NCBI GenBank assembly: GCA_964360265.1
Contig: CAYHUY010000001.1
Coordinates: 32,940 to 96,939 of the forward strand
Direction: 5' to 3'
Length of the DNA: 64,000 bases
Origin: GWA1-39-11 sp964360265
GTDB taxonomy: Bacteria > Patescibacteriota > Microgenomatia > Levybacterales > GWA1-39-11
Position 1 is the first letter of the stretch, and every line of letters starts with the position of its first letter. Below, piece after piece: positions 15,659 to 24,443 of the stretch. The translations under genes were made by a program, and so were the position numbers. The notes below the pieces were generated by a model. The model was not told where the DNA came from, ran no database searches, and saw only the letters and a program-made list of their open reading frames with translations.

Positions 15659-16589
15659 AGTAAATTATAAATATCACAAGAAATACCCAAATTATGACTG
15701 ACGCAAGAAGCGATTTATCCGAAAGAAGAACTCTGTCAGGGCTCTCCCCTTCGTGCTTTTCATAAATATCTTGTAGGTAACGCATAAGGCCAAAAACGAC
15801 GGGAAAAATAGTTATCATCAGCCATTTCCTATTTAAATACGGCGGTACAAAATCCGGCAATAGAAAATCGAAACTGATCTTAATGCCACTTGGATGCTCA
15901 AGAAAAGTAAATAGTGAATAGAAAATAAAAGTCGAAGTCGCAAATATTACAGTGTAGGCTGCCAAAAGCGGCTCTGAATAATGAGACAGGCTTTGCCTTA
16001 TCGCCTCAAGTCTTGTTCCCATATAGCTTTGGAGAAGCGTAAGCTCAGATCTTCTCTTTCCAATTGCCAAAAACAGCGATAGGGAAATTGTTGTTAGAAT
16101 CAACCAAACAGATAAGTGATATCCAGTTAATGCTTCTCCCGCAAAAACCCGCAATATATATCCTGCAGCAATAAAGAAAATATCAAATATTTCAATTTCC
16201 TTAAAAATAAGCGAATACGAAAATTGAAGAACTAAGTAAAGCAGTCCTATTAAAAAGAATGCGTCCCCAATACTTTTCGAAATGAAGATAAAAGAAAAAA
16301 GAATTACAATAAAAACAAAAATCGCTTCGCGAACGCTTACCTCGCCACTTGCGATAGGACGGGCTTTCTTAAAGGGGTGAAGTTTGTCTTTATTAAGATC
16401 CAGGATGTCATTTATTATGTAGGTTGATGAGGAAAGGAGACAAAAAGATATAAAACCTAAAGAAACTAGACTGAAAGTATCTAGTTCGAATAATTTTCCG
16501 CCAAATACAATTGCGGCAAACAATGCAAGATTTTTTATCCACTGACGAGGCCGCAATAACTTCAGTAAAAAATAAAGGTGTCTAACCAT
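15648..16589 (-). CDS. UbiA-superfamily prenyltransferase, decaprenyl-phosphate phosphoribosyltransferase-like
   Basis: Integral membrane prenyltransferase, about eight to nine helices, 313 residues. The Asp-rich motif NDILDLNKDKLHPFKKARP (about 60-78) is the form seen in the Rv3806c/UbiA group, which transfers phosphoribose to polyprenyl phosphate, rather than in quinone or heme synthases. A second Asp motif of the usual type is less clear. It is the last gene of the tatD-GT operon and overlaps the WecA-like gene by 8 bp, which supports a lipid-linked sugar role. The substrate is inferred. Confidence 0.82.
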   Translation of the reverse strand: MVRHLYFLLKLLRPRQWIKNLALFAAIVFGGKLFELDTFSLVSLGFISFCLLSSSTYIINDILDLNKDKLHPFKKARPIASGEVSVREAIFVFIVILFSFIFISKSIGDAFFLIGLLYLVLQFSYSLIFKEIEIFDIFFIAAGYILRVFAGEALTGYHLSVWLILTTISLSLFLAIGKRRSELTLLQSYMGTRLEAIRQSLSHYSEPLLAAYTVIFATSTFIFYSLFTFLEHPSGIKISFDFLLPDFVPPYLNRKWLMITIFPVVFGLMRYLQDIYEKHEGESPDRVLLSDKSLLASVIIWVFLVIFIIYFIG

Positions 16590-17649
16590 TGTTTTCTTTA
16601 GTAGAATTAATTTTTCTGAAAAACTTAAGTGTTAGAATAAACATCCCAACAAGAACAACCACTAAGATTATAGCAAAAAGTTTGCCGCGACTTGATAAAT
16701 TGAGAGCAAATAGCCCCAGGAGTAGCGACATTAACCAATAAAACAGGGCTATCGTTCTTTGCCTAAGCCCAAGATTTAACAAGAGATGATGGAGGTGACC
16801 CTTGTCGTGCCGGAAGGGAGACCTACGAGATAAAAGGCGTCTTGCAATTGTAAATAACGCATCAGCTGTTGGAACACCCATAACAAGGACTGCGGTTGCA
16901 AGTTTTGCAGAGGACATTATTGATAAAACCCCTATCATAAAACCTAGAATGGTAGCACTGTATCCTGGAAAAATTTTAGCTGGATAAAAATTATAAAAAA
17001 GAAAACCAACTGATGCTCCGGCAACGGCAAAGGATAGTTGGGAAACGTGTATATTGTCGCTTGTTAAAACCGGAAATCTTAAAGATGCAATCCCTATAAT
17101 TATCGCTGATATTGCAGCGACTCCGGGCATCTGTCCATCAACCCCCTTGCTCCAATTAAGCATATTCATGACCCAGACTATCCAAATGATTGCGAATATC
17201 GTTGCTGGAGTAATAACAAGTCCATTTATATTGAATGAAAAAATTGCAAATTCTACTATCCCTCCCAAAGGATTTGTAATGAAAGGTAGGTCAACTCCGG
17301 AAAACACAACCATAGAAGCGGCAAGTATATTTCCTAAAAACCTAACATATGGTGATAAGTCATATTTATCATCTAATAGACCAATAATGGTAACCAAAAG
17401 TCCCGCATATATAATGGCTATAAAAGATTTATCAAGCGGTAAAAAGAATAAAATTGCAGAAATTATTGCAAGATAAATTGGTAAACCACCTGCTCTTGGG
17501 AGAGGTTTTTTATGGATTATGGCTGGGTGCTTATGGGTTTTGGGATCATCAACGAGCTTTATTTTGCGAGCCAAGAATATAACCGGCGGGGTTGCAATAA
17601 GTGATACGAAGAGCGCAAGGAAGAAGGGACCTAAAAGTGTTTCTATCAT
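16582..17649 (-). CDS. WecA/MraY-family polyprenyl-phosphate sugar-1-phosphate transferase
   Basis: Membrane GT4-family enzyme that attaches a sugar-1-phosphate to a polyprenyl phosphate, the first step of glycan assembly. About ten helices in 355 residues. Diagnostic motifs: LLDDKYDLSPYVRFLGN (Mg-binding DD), NMLNWSKGVDG, and HDKGHLHHLLLNLGL near the C-terminus, the HxxH loop of the WecA type rather than MraY. It lies between a small membrane protein and the UbiA-like gene with tight junctions. It is probably for a surface polysaccharide; use in cell-wall synthesis cannot be excluded. Confidence 0.88.
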   Translation of the reverse strand: MIETLLGPFFLALFVSLIATPPVIFLARKIKLVDDPKTHKHPAIIHKKPLPRAGGLPIYLAIISAILFFLPLDKSFIAIIYAGLLVTIIGLLDDKYDLSPYVRFLGNILAASMVVFSGVDLPFITNPLGGIVEFAIFSFNINGLVITPATIFAIIWIVWVMNMLNWSKGVDGQMPGVAAISAIIIGIASLRFPVLTSDNIHVSQLSFAVAGASVGFLFYNFYPAKIFPGYSATILGFMIGVLSIMSSAKLATAVLVMGVPTADALFTIARRLLSRRSPFRHDKGHLHHLLLNLGLRQRTIALFYWLMSLLLGLFALNLSSRGKLFAIILVVVLVGMFILTLKFFRKINSTKENNG

Positions 17650-17652
17650 GTC

Positions 17653-18006
17653 TCAAAATACTAAAAAAATAATTTGTATATACGCAAGCAGGCCAAGAAA
17701 TATAAAAAGGGAGGCATTAAAACAAAGAATTCTTGCAATTAAAGTATTCTTTTTGTAGAAATATGCGCTTAAAAAATTATTAGCAACAAATACTATAAGC
17801 GATATTGGCACAAGAAAAAGAATATAGGAGGAGGGATAAAGCCGTGCAACTCCCCAAGGTTGACTATTTAATAATGGTATTATAGGTGGAAGCGAAGGTG
17901 AAAAAATTACTATAAATAGTACTTGAAATATTATTAAAAGACCGGAGGAAAACAATGATGCCTTAATAAGGTTATCATTTATAAATGGCTGCAAATTATC
18001 TTTCAT
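17653..18006 (-). CDS. Small membrane protein of the glycan operon, unknown
   Basis: 117 residues with three hydrophobic segments (SLFSSGLLIIFQVLFIVIF, SYILFLVPISLIVFVANNFL and ILCFNASLFIFLGLLAYIQIIFL). No motif is recognised. It overlaps the GT39 gene by 11 bp and ends 3 bp before the WecA-like gene, so it is clearly part of the operon. Confidence 0.65.
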   Translation of the reverse strand: MKDNLQPFINDNLIKASLFSSGLLIIFQVLFIVIFSPSLPPIIPLLNSQPWGVARLYPSSYILFLVPISLIVFVANNFLSAYFYKKNTLIARILCFNASLFIFLGLLAYIQIIFLVF

Positions 18007-19498
18007 ACACTTTTACATCTCCTGCAAGTTTATATTTAAGGTCGTACTCGTCAAGAAAGTGATTTATTGCCGCGTGGTCTTTGGTTTGAATAATGTACTT
18101 TGGTTTTTTCTCGTCTATTATTTTTTTTGTTTCTTCAATTGCATCTTTATAAAATGTAATGTGGTAGGAAACTATATATCTTCCTGGAGGCAGTTTCCCC
18201 GATAGTGCATAAATCTGTGCGCTATCGCTCCACAAGAAAACTTCTTCGTGCTTTGCGGTTTTTGCTGTAATAAAACGAGCTATTTCATAGTCATTTGGCG
18301 TATTTCGATCAAAAAATGCTTGATAATTCGTAACGCTCTTTACGCCCATAATAAAGAATGAATAATTAAAATAATAGAAAAGGGCTTTATTAAAATTAAA
18401 CCTGAAGTTTTGAAGTATTAAGACAGCCAAAATGAACAATATCGGAATTGTAAGTTTTAAGAGTCTCTTATTGTCTGATATGTAGCCTAAAAATAAAGAG
18501 AAGGACGGCAATAAAACTAACAAATAATGCGTGTATGGACGTTGCGAGAAAAGCGCATTAAATAACGAGAATGCTACCCATACTAAAATTAGTATACCTG
18601 CTGGGCCCAAAATTTTTCTATATCTTGCTATTAAGAAACTGGCAAAGAGAAGAAGCGCGATCTTTAAAAACAAAAAGCCCATTGGGAAGATGAAATAATT
18701 TCCATGCCCAACGTATCCTACATTTTGGGAGAGTGCTGCTTTATAAAAATCAGGGAAAGCCTGAAGGAAAACAAAATAGAGAGCAGTAATTATAATCGGA
18801 AATATAAAAGCAATTATTAATAAGGTTTCCTGCTCAATACTTATAACAATATTTTTAATTTGCGCTCTTATATTTTCCCCATTGAGAGTCATATCTTCAT
18901 AAAATCTCAGCATAAAGATTGAAATAATTAATGCTGCAAGATCAAAAATAGCGACTATCTTTATTAGAAAAGCAGCAGAAAGAAGAACCCCTGAGACTGC
19001 TGTCAGAAGAAATCTATTTTTATTCTGGGATGCAACAATTAAATAGAACGCTGCAATTATAGGCAGGTGCATAAAGTTTTCAGAGTTGGCGATATTTCCT
19101 TCAAGTACTGGAAGCCCAAATAAAATACTGTAGAATGTAGCAGATATAAAAATTGAGGCTCTGCTCTTAAATAATTTTTTGGCAAGCAGGAAGAAAAATA
19201 TTATTGAGAGAACGCCGCTTACTGCCGAAGCAAGGCGAACATAAAATAAATCTCCATTGAAAAGAGCGTATATGACATATAACAATGGGGGCTTATTATC
19301 CCAGATTTCGCTGTAGAGGATCCGTCCCTCCCTCATGGCTTGACCAATAACCTGGTAAATGCCTTCGTCTCCGTACCAATAGGGTTCGATTAAAGATGGG
19401 ATTCTAAACAGTATAAAGACGAGGATAACAGTAGAAATAAACAAAGAGTCCCTATAAACAAGGGCTTTATGAAAAAATTTAACAAGTTTACCATTCAT
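17996..19498 (-). CDS. GT39/ArnT-like polyprenyl-phosphate sugar transferase
   Basis: Multi-spanning (10-12 helices) glycosyltransferase of the GT-C fold, 500 residues. The first loop holds YWYGDEGIYQVIGQAM, with the acidic pair expected of GT39/PMT catalytic loops, followed by WDNKPPLLYVIYALF. The C-terminal soluble part (about 400-500) contains EEVFLWSDSAQIYALSGK. It uses lipid-linked sugars outside the membrane. It lies 5 bp after the GT2 gene and overlaps the next. The acceptor is unknown; surface glycans or glycoproteins are likely. Confidence 0.8.
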   Translation of the reverse strand: MNGKLVKFFHKALVYRDSLFISTVILVFILFRIPSLIEPYWYGDEGIYQVIGQAMREGRILYSEIWDNKPPLLYVIYALFNGDLFYVRLASAVSGVLSIIFFFLLAKKLFKSRASIFISATFYSILFGLPVLEGNIANSENFMHLPIIAAFYLIVASQNKNRFLLTAVSGVLLSAAFLIKIVAIFDLAALIISIFMLRFYEDMTLNGENIRAQIKNIVISIEQETLLIIAFIFPIIITALYFVFLQAFPDFYKAALSQNVGYVGHGNYFIFPMGFLFLKIALLLFASFLIARYRKILGPAGILILVWVAFSLFNALFSQRPYTHYLLVLLPSFSLFLGYISDNKRLLKLTIPILFILAVLILQNFRFNFNKALFYYFNYSFFIMGVKSVTNYQAFFDRNTPNDYEIARFITAKTAKHEEVFLWSDSAQIYALSGKLPPGRYIVSYHITFYKDAIEETKKIIDEKKPKYIIQTKDHAAINHFLDEYDLKYKLAGDVKVYER

Positions 19499-19503
19499 TA
19501 TGA

Positions 19504-21000
19504 TTATGATTTCTCTGTAACTTTATATTCAAGTCTTTTACCAATAATCAATTGGATATGAGAAATTAAAGCAGGCAAGGAAGATAAGAAAAATCCAGAG
19601 ATCGGCATTAGCACAAATTCCAAGGGAAATATAAATTGACGAAACCGAGAAACTCCCGAATTCCTTTTTGATCTCATATCAAAATCCACATAGATTAAAA
19701 CGAACAAGGCAACAAGACACAGTGTCAAAATAAATCCTGAGACCCGAGGAAGACTATACCCAAGGCTTGTTCTTGTAAAGGCTGGATTTAGAAACACTAA
19801 AAGGTTCGCTGATATTGTAATTATGTACCAGTTAACTGGCCATAAGATATGGTCCAACAAAACATTGCCTACAAGATATGTTTTTTTAAAAAATGGTGCA
19901 TGGCGTGCCAGAATCCACCACTTAAGATATACTGCATCATCGGATATCCCCCATGACCAACGCCTCTCCTGATTATATTTACTGATAAGACTTTTTGTGT
20001 AAGTTGGCGACTTTGGGGAATCCATAGATGTTTTGAGAAATATTGGTTCAACGCTTACTCTACCATCTGTTGCAAAAAATGCCTTAAAGAAGATTCTGTA
20101 ATCTTCAGGTATAACATCAGTATCCCAATATCCAATGTCTCTTAAAAGTTTGAATGATAAAGTATAAGTAGAATGTGTAATTAATTTTAATTTTTGGACC
20201 AAAAGAGATATTCTCCATAAGCTTCCAAAGAATGCGATAATTCTTGTAAATGCAGGGACTTGCCAAAAGTTATTGTAGTAAACAGTTGCTGATTGCCAAA
20301 ATTGATAATAAGGGTCACGGCTGGTCAAAAACTTATAAGAAATATAGGCAAAAAACTGCTTATCAAAAATGCAATCTGCATCTACCGATGAAACGGTTGA
20401 ATAATCTATGTCTACTTCTTTTGACTCAAATAAAATGCTATAAGCACATCTTGCAGCATATGCTTGGTTAGAAGATTTTCCTTTCACCTCAGAGGAGCTG
20501 TCTGGATGAAATGTATAATGAAAACCCCCAAACAAGTCTTTATATTTATTGCCTAATTGTTTTGCCTTTTGTCGTGCTCCTTCTTCTCTTGCCTCAAACG
20601 CTATAAAAACGTAAAGATTTTTTAAGGGAAAGGCCTGTTCTTTTATGCCGCTTAATGTTTCTTTAAGTTTTTCGATTGGTTCTTGATATGTTGGGATAAT
20701 TATTACATGAGACATCTTTGAAAAATTAGGAAGTTTTTTTGCTTTACCAAGCCAGTCTTGACTTTCGGCTGCCTTTATCTTTCTTGATGAAATGAAAGCA
20801 GTAATGGCAAGATTTGCAGATTTATAAAGCCAGTGCATATTAAAGAAAATAATAAAATATGCAAGTTGTACTGGGAAAAAAATTGCGCCCCAAAAGGGCA
20901 TGCTTATTAAAAAAACAGAGGCCAGAGGAGGTAATATTTCAAGGAGTCTTATAGATTTCCTTGGATATCTTGTAAATATTTTAGTTGCAAGAGCGTGCAT
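19504..21000 (-). CDS. Membrane-bound GT2 glycosyltransferase (processive-synthase-like)
   Basis: 498 residues: two N-terminal helices, a cytoplasmic GT-A domain (about 95-345) and C-terminal helices. It shows HVIIIPTYQEP (nucleotide-sugar binding), SSVDADCIF (DxD-type metal site), EDYRIFFKAF (ED motif) and YNQERRWSWG, the QxxRW motif shared with cellulose and hyaluronan synthases. All four core motifs are intact. It is the second gene after tatD (9-bp gap). The polymer or product cannot be named from sequence. Confidence 0.85.
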   Translation of the reverse strand: MHALATKIFTRYPRKSIRLLEILPPLASVFLISMPFWGAIFFPVQLAYFIIFFNMHWLYKSANLAITAFISSRKIKAAESQDWLGKAKKLPNFSKMSHVIIIPTYQEPIEKLKETLSGIKEQAFPLKNLYVFIAFEAREEGARQKAKQLGNKYKDLFGGFHYTFHPDSSSEVKGKSSNQAYAARCAYSILFESKEVDIDYSTVSSVDADCIFDKQFFAYISYKFLTSRDPYYQFWQSATVYYNNFWQVPAFTRIIAFFGSLWRISLLVQKLKLITHSTYTLSFKLLRDIGYWDTDVIPEDYRIFFKAFFATDGRVSVEPIFLKTSMDSPKSPTYTKSLISKYNQERRWSWGISDDAVYLKWWILARHAPFFKKTYLVGNVLLDHILWPVNWYIITISANLLVFLNPAFTRTSLGYSLPRVSGFILTLCLVALFVLIYVDFDMRSKRNSGVSRFRQFIFPLEFVLMPISGFFLSSLPALISHIQLIIGKRLEYKVTEKS

Positions 21001-21009
21001 ATGTAAAAG

Positions 21010-21843
21010 CTAAAGCCCAAAACTTATTTTTTTGAATACTTTTTCCACGTTGTTATCGATCGCTTTTTCGAATTCATCATAAGAAACTCCCTTCATGCGG
21101 GCTAAATATTCTCCCACAATTATAACATTTCTAGGTTCATTTCGCTTGCCGCGAAGCGGCGCGGGCGTCAAAAAAGGCGCATCTGTTTCAACCAGAATTC
21201 GATCTATAGGCGTTGCCTTTGCAAGCTCCGAGAGCGAAACCTCTTCACCAGGTGCGATTCCTTTATAGGTAATGTTGCCATCAAATCCGATATAAAATCC
21301 CATATCAAGCGCTTTTTTTAAAACTTCGCGTGATCCTGCAAAACAATGGAACATTCCCGGTGGATCTTGAAAGCGAGTTTGATATTTTTTCAAAGTCGAA
21401 ATTATATCCTCTCCTGCCTGCCGATTATGAATCTGCAGGGGCAAATCAAGCTCGATTGAAAGTTCTATTTGCTTTCGGAACGCATCCGCCTGTTGCTTTT
21501 TGTCTACAATTCCGTTTGATTCATAATAATGGTAATCAAGCCCTGTCTCGCCGATTCCGATAACCTTTTTCTCTTTTGCGAGTCTTTTAAGATTCTCGAG
21601 CCAGTCCTTTTGGATTTCGTCTTCAAACTGCCGATCCGCTTTATCCGCATGATGTGGATGCACTCCAACAATCGCATACATATTATCGTATTTATGAGCA
21701 AGCTCAACGGCTTTCTTACTTGAAGGAATGCTTGTTCCGGTATTTACGATTATTCGAACCCCGGCCGCGAGTGCTCTATTTGCCGCTTCATCGTAATCAT
21801 GATCGAACGCGTGAAGATTTAGATGACAATGAACATCCACCAT
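21010..21843 (-). CDS. tatD: TatD-family metal-dependent hydrolase/DNase
   Basis: 277-residue amidohydrolase-fold TIM barrel. The metal ligands are visible: DVHCHLN at the N-terminus (HxH), the Glu of GIGETGLDYHY, the His of LPLQIHNRQAG, the His of GMFHCFAGS, and the Asp of ILVETDAPFL. Family members are 3'-5' exonucleases or D-aminoacyl-tRNA deacylase-like. It leads the glycan gene run with a 9-bp gap to GT2, but a functional link is not evident. A CTAG-rich inverted repeat sits immediately upstream. Confidence 0.94.
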   Translation of the reverse strand: MVDVHCHLNLHAFDHDYDEAANRALAAGVRIIVNTGTSIPSSKKAVELAHKYDNMYAIVGVHPHHADKADRQFEDEIQKDWLENLKRLAKEKKVIGIGETGLDYHYYESNGIVDKKQQADAFRKQIELSIELDLPLQIHNRQAGEDIISTLKKYQTRFQDPPGMFHCFAGSREVLKKALDMGFYIGFDGNITYKGIAPGEEVSLSELAKATPIDRILVETDAPFLTPAPLRGKRNEPRNVIIVGEYLARMKGVSYDEFEKAIDNNVEKVFKKISFGL

Positions 21844-21851
21844 ATTTCAGC

Positions 21852-21935
21852 AACTAGCCACTAGCAATTAGCTGCTAGTTTTATAAAAGAATTATAACTC
21901 AACTAGTTGCTAGCTCCTAGATGCTAGTGGCTAAT
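21852..21935. repeat. CTAG-rich inverted repeat between tatD and cutA
   Basis: The left arm (21852-21880) and right arm (21901-21935) are imperfect reverse complements, both rich in CTAG; AGCCACTAGCA at the left matches TGCTAGTGGCT at the right. It could form a long hairpin between two divergent genes. Related units lie at 672-712 and 33726-33750. Confidence 0.7.
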
Positions 21936-21980
21936 TCGAAGTATCATATATTAAGTATAAAGACGTAGTATAATAAGGCT

Positions 21981-22286
21981 GTGATTTTAATATTGGTAAG
22001 TTTTGAAACAAATGAAGATGCGCAAAAAGCTGCGAATTATTTAGTGGATAATAAACTTGCCGCATGCATTGAAATTTATCCTGTTAAAAATTATTACATG
22101 TGGAAAGGTAAAAAAGTTGCGGCAGATGAAATTTCGGGAATTATTAAAACAGACGATGGATATTTTGAAAAAGTAAAAAAGGCTCTAGAAAAAATCCTTC
22201 CCTACGAAATTCCCCAAATAATTGAAGTGAAAGCCGAAAACGCTAACGAATCTTATCTTAGGTGGGTGAAAGACTCCTTGAAATAA
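21981..22286 (+). CDS. cutA: CutA1-like divalent-cation tolerance protein
   Basis: Small trimeric PII-like fold protein, 101 residues, with the family hallmarks ILVSFETNEDAQKAANYLVD, LAACIEIYPVKNYYMWKGK and LPYEIPQIIEVKAENANESYLRWV. Its true role (copper tolerance, signalling) is unsettled across bacteria. GTG start is chosen because TATAAT (21969-21974) ends six bases before it and the family begins here. It converges on groEL. Confidence 0.95.
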   Translation: MILILVSFETNEDAQKAANYLVDNKLAACIEIYPVKNYYMWKGKKVAADEISGIIKTDDGYFEKVKKALEKILPYEIPQIIEVKAENANESYLRWVKDSLK

Positions 22287-22342
22287 TTGGAGATTTGCAA
22301 TTGGTAATATTTGTGGTATTTGAAATTCCAGCGAAGTCGGGC

Positions 22343-23986
22343 TTAGTAGTCCATGCCGCCCATCCCTGGCATTCCACCTGACATACCCCCCGCGGGAGTT
22401 GACTTTTCTTCGGGGATATCCGTTATTAATGCCTCGGTTGTCAAAACCATCATAGCAACTGACACTGCGTTTTGGACAGCCGAACGGGTAACTTTGGCAG
22501 GATCAATAATTCCCGCAGTTAACATTGACCCATATTCCATGGTCATAACATTAAAGCCATAGTCATCAATTTTTGAGGATTCGATTTTCGATAACACAAT
22601 TCCCGGCTCCTCCCCAGCGTTCTTAACGATCCATCGAGCGGGTTCAGCAAGCGCTTGAAATAAAATGTCTACTCCTCTTTTTTGATCCTCTACTTTAAGG
22701 GTTTCTTTGAGTTTTGCGAGTACTCTTCTTGCACGAACTAAAGTTACGCCTCCTCCGGGAACAACTCCTTCCTCAATTGCGGCTTTGGTTGCGGCAACCG
22801 CGTCAATTACGCGTTCCTTTTTCTCTTTCATCTCAATCTCTGTTGCTGCGCCAACATTAATAACTGCCGCGCCACCTGAAAGTTTAGCTAAACGTTCTTC
22901 AAGTTTTTCGCGGTCAAAGTCAGATGTTGATCGCTCGATTTCTTTCTTAATTTGAGCAATCCTATCATTGACAGCCGCGCGCGCTCCTTTTCCCCCAATT
23001 ATTTGAGTCTCCTCATTTGTTGCTTTCACTTTTTCTGCTTGGCCACAATCCTCAACTGTTACCGAATCAAGTTTTCGACCAGTATCTTCCGAGATCACTG
23101 TAGCACCTGTTAATACTGCAATATCCGCAAGCACTTCTTTTCTTCTGTCACCAAACCCGGGAGCCTTAACTGCCAAAACATTTATTGTTCCGCGAAGTTT
23201 ATTAACTACTAAAGTTGCCAGGGCCTCGCCGTCTATGTCATCTGCAATAATTACTAAGTTTTTTGAAACTTTGACGAAATTCTCAAGAAACGGAACAAGA
23301 TCTTGAATGGATGAAATTTTTTTGTCAGTTATCAATAAATATACATCGCTTATTTCTGCTTCCATACGATCCGGATTTGTAACAAAATATGCGGAGGCAT
23401 AGCCCTTGTCAAACTCCATTCCTTCTTTGTAGTCGATCGAGAATTCAAGCCCTCTTCCCTCTTCAACGGTCACAATCCCATCTTTTCCAACCTTATTTAA
23501 TGCTTCGGCGATTAAAGAACCGATATTTTCATCTTGCGCTGAAATGGTTGCTACTTTTGCAACATCGCCTTCGCCAACTTTTTTTGACATTTTTTTGATT
23601 TCTGTGAGAACCTCGGAGACTGCCCTCTCAAGCCCCAGGCGAAGTATCATTGGATTTGAACCTGCCGACACTGCCTTAAATCCTGCAGAGACTATATGCT
23701 GAGCCAGAAGCGTTGCTGTTGTTGTACCATCTCCTGCAACATCGTTAGTTTTTGAAGCTGCCTCTTTGATTAATTGCGCACCCATATTTTCAAATGAATC
23801 GGGAAGTTCAATTTCTTTGGCAACGGTAACACCGTCATGCACAACATTTGGAGCACCCCATTTTTTATCAAGCGCAACATTTCGGCCTTTGGGGCCCAGA
23901 GTCGTCACGACCGCGTTTGCGAGCTTATCAATTCCTTCTTTTAATTTTGTTCGGGCTTCTTCCCCGTATTTAATTTGCTTTGCCAT
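22343..23986 (-). CDS. groL: Chaperonin GroEL (60 kDa)
   Basis: Tetradecameric folding chaperonin. 547 residues from the ATG at 23986 (MAKQIKYGEEAR), preferred over an in-frame TTG three codons upstream because it follows the groES stop as TAAC-ATG and matches the family start. ATP-site motifs are intact: LGPKGRNVALDKKWG, VHDGVTVAKEIEL and DVAGDGTTTATLLAQ. The C-terminus ends in the usual GGM repeats (GGMSGGMPGMGGMDY). It is co-transcribed with groES. Confidence 0.98.
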   Translation of the reverse strand: MAKQIKYGEEARTKLKEGIDKLANAVVTTLGPKGRNVALDKKWGAPNVVHDGVTVAKEIELPDSFENMGAQLIKEAASKTNDVAGDGTTTATLLAQHIVSAGFKAVSAGSNPMILRLGLERAVSEVLTEIKKMSKKVGEGDVAKVATISAQDENIGSLIAEALNKVGKDGIVTVEEGRGLEFSIDYKEGMEFDKGYASAYFVTNPDRMEAEISDVYLLITDKKISSIQDLVPFLENFVKVSKNLVIIADDIDGEALATLVVNKLRGTINVLAVKAPGFGDRRKEVLADIAVLTGATVISEDTGRKLDSVTVEDCGQAEKVKATNEETQIIGGKGARAAVNDRIAQIKKEIERSTSDFDREKLEERLAKLSGGAAVINVGAATEIEMKEKKERVIDAVAATKAAIEEGVVPGGGVTLVRARRVLAKLKETLKVEDQKRGVDILFQALAEPARWIVKNAGEEPGIVLSKIESSKIDDYGFNVMTMEYGSMLTAGIIDPAKVTRSAVQNAVSVAMMVLTTEALITDIPEEKSTPAGGMSGGMPGMGGMDY

Positions 23987-23987
23987 G

Positions 23988-24275
23988 TTATCCAACTATT
24001 GCCAATATGTCTTTTTCTTCAACTATTGTCCATTCTTCATTTCCAACTTTAATTTCATTCCCGCCCCATTTTTTATACATTACTTTTTGCCCTACTTTAA
24101 CAGTCATTGGGCGCTTTTCGCCTTTTGGCGTAACTTCGCCTTCCCCTACTGCCATAACAAGGCCAATTTGGGGTTTTTCTTTTGCGCTCTCTGGCAGATA
24201 AATTCCACCGGCAGTTTTTTCTTCTGCCTCAAGAGGCTTTACTAAAACATTATTAAACAATGGTTTAATATTCAT
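23988..24275 (-). CDS. groS: Co-chaperonin GroES
   Basis: Heptameric lid of GroEL. From the ATG at 24275 it has 95 residues, beginning MNIKPLFNNVLVKPLEAEE as the family does. The mobile loop is EEKTAGGIYLPESAKEKPQ, and the body contains GEGEVTP and KVMYKKWGGNEIKVG. An upstream in-frame ATG at 24317 would add 14 unusual residues and is less likely. A near-consensus promoter lies at 24333-24361, leaving a leader of about 50 bases in which regulation could act; no canonical CIRCE is seen. Confidence 0.95.
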   Translation of the reverse strand: MNIKPLFNNVLVKPLEAEEKTAGGIYLPESAKEKPQIGLVMAVGEGEVTPKGEKRPMTVKVGQKVMYKKWGGNEIKVGNEEWTIVEEKDILAIVG

Positions 24276-24332
24276 ATCTATTTTATTTGCTTGCACTGAG
24301 CGAGTCGGATGTGCCATAAAGTGCGATTTAGT

Positions 24333-24361
24333 ATTGTAAGAGATGTATCATTTTTTGTCAA
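24333..24361 (-). promoter_or_regulatory. groES-groEL promoter
   Basis: TTGACA (24356-24361), 17-bp spacer, TACAAT (24333-24338). Unlike most promoters here it is set well back from the chosen start codon. Confidence 0.75.
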
Positions 24362-24443
24362 GACCCGATATTTGACTTATCAAGAAAAATCTTCTACGCT
24401 ATTAAAGCTGAACCCTGATTAGCAGGCTGCATTATAAGCTGAG

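Noticed and set aside
24293..24324. GCACT/AGTGC pair upstream of groES as a CIRCE operator
   Set aside because: The spacer is 22 bases rather than 9 and only five bases match per arm.
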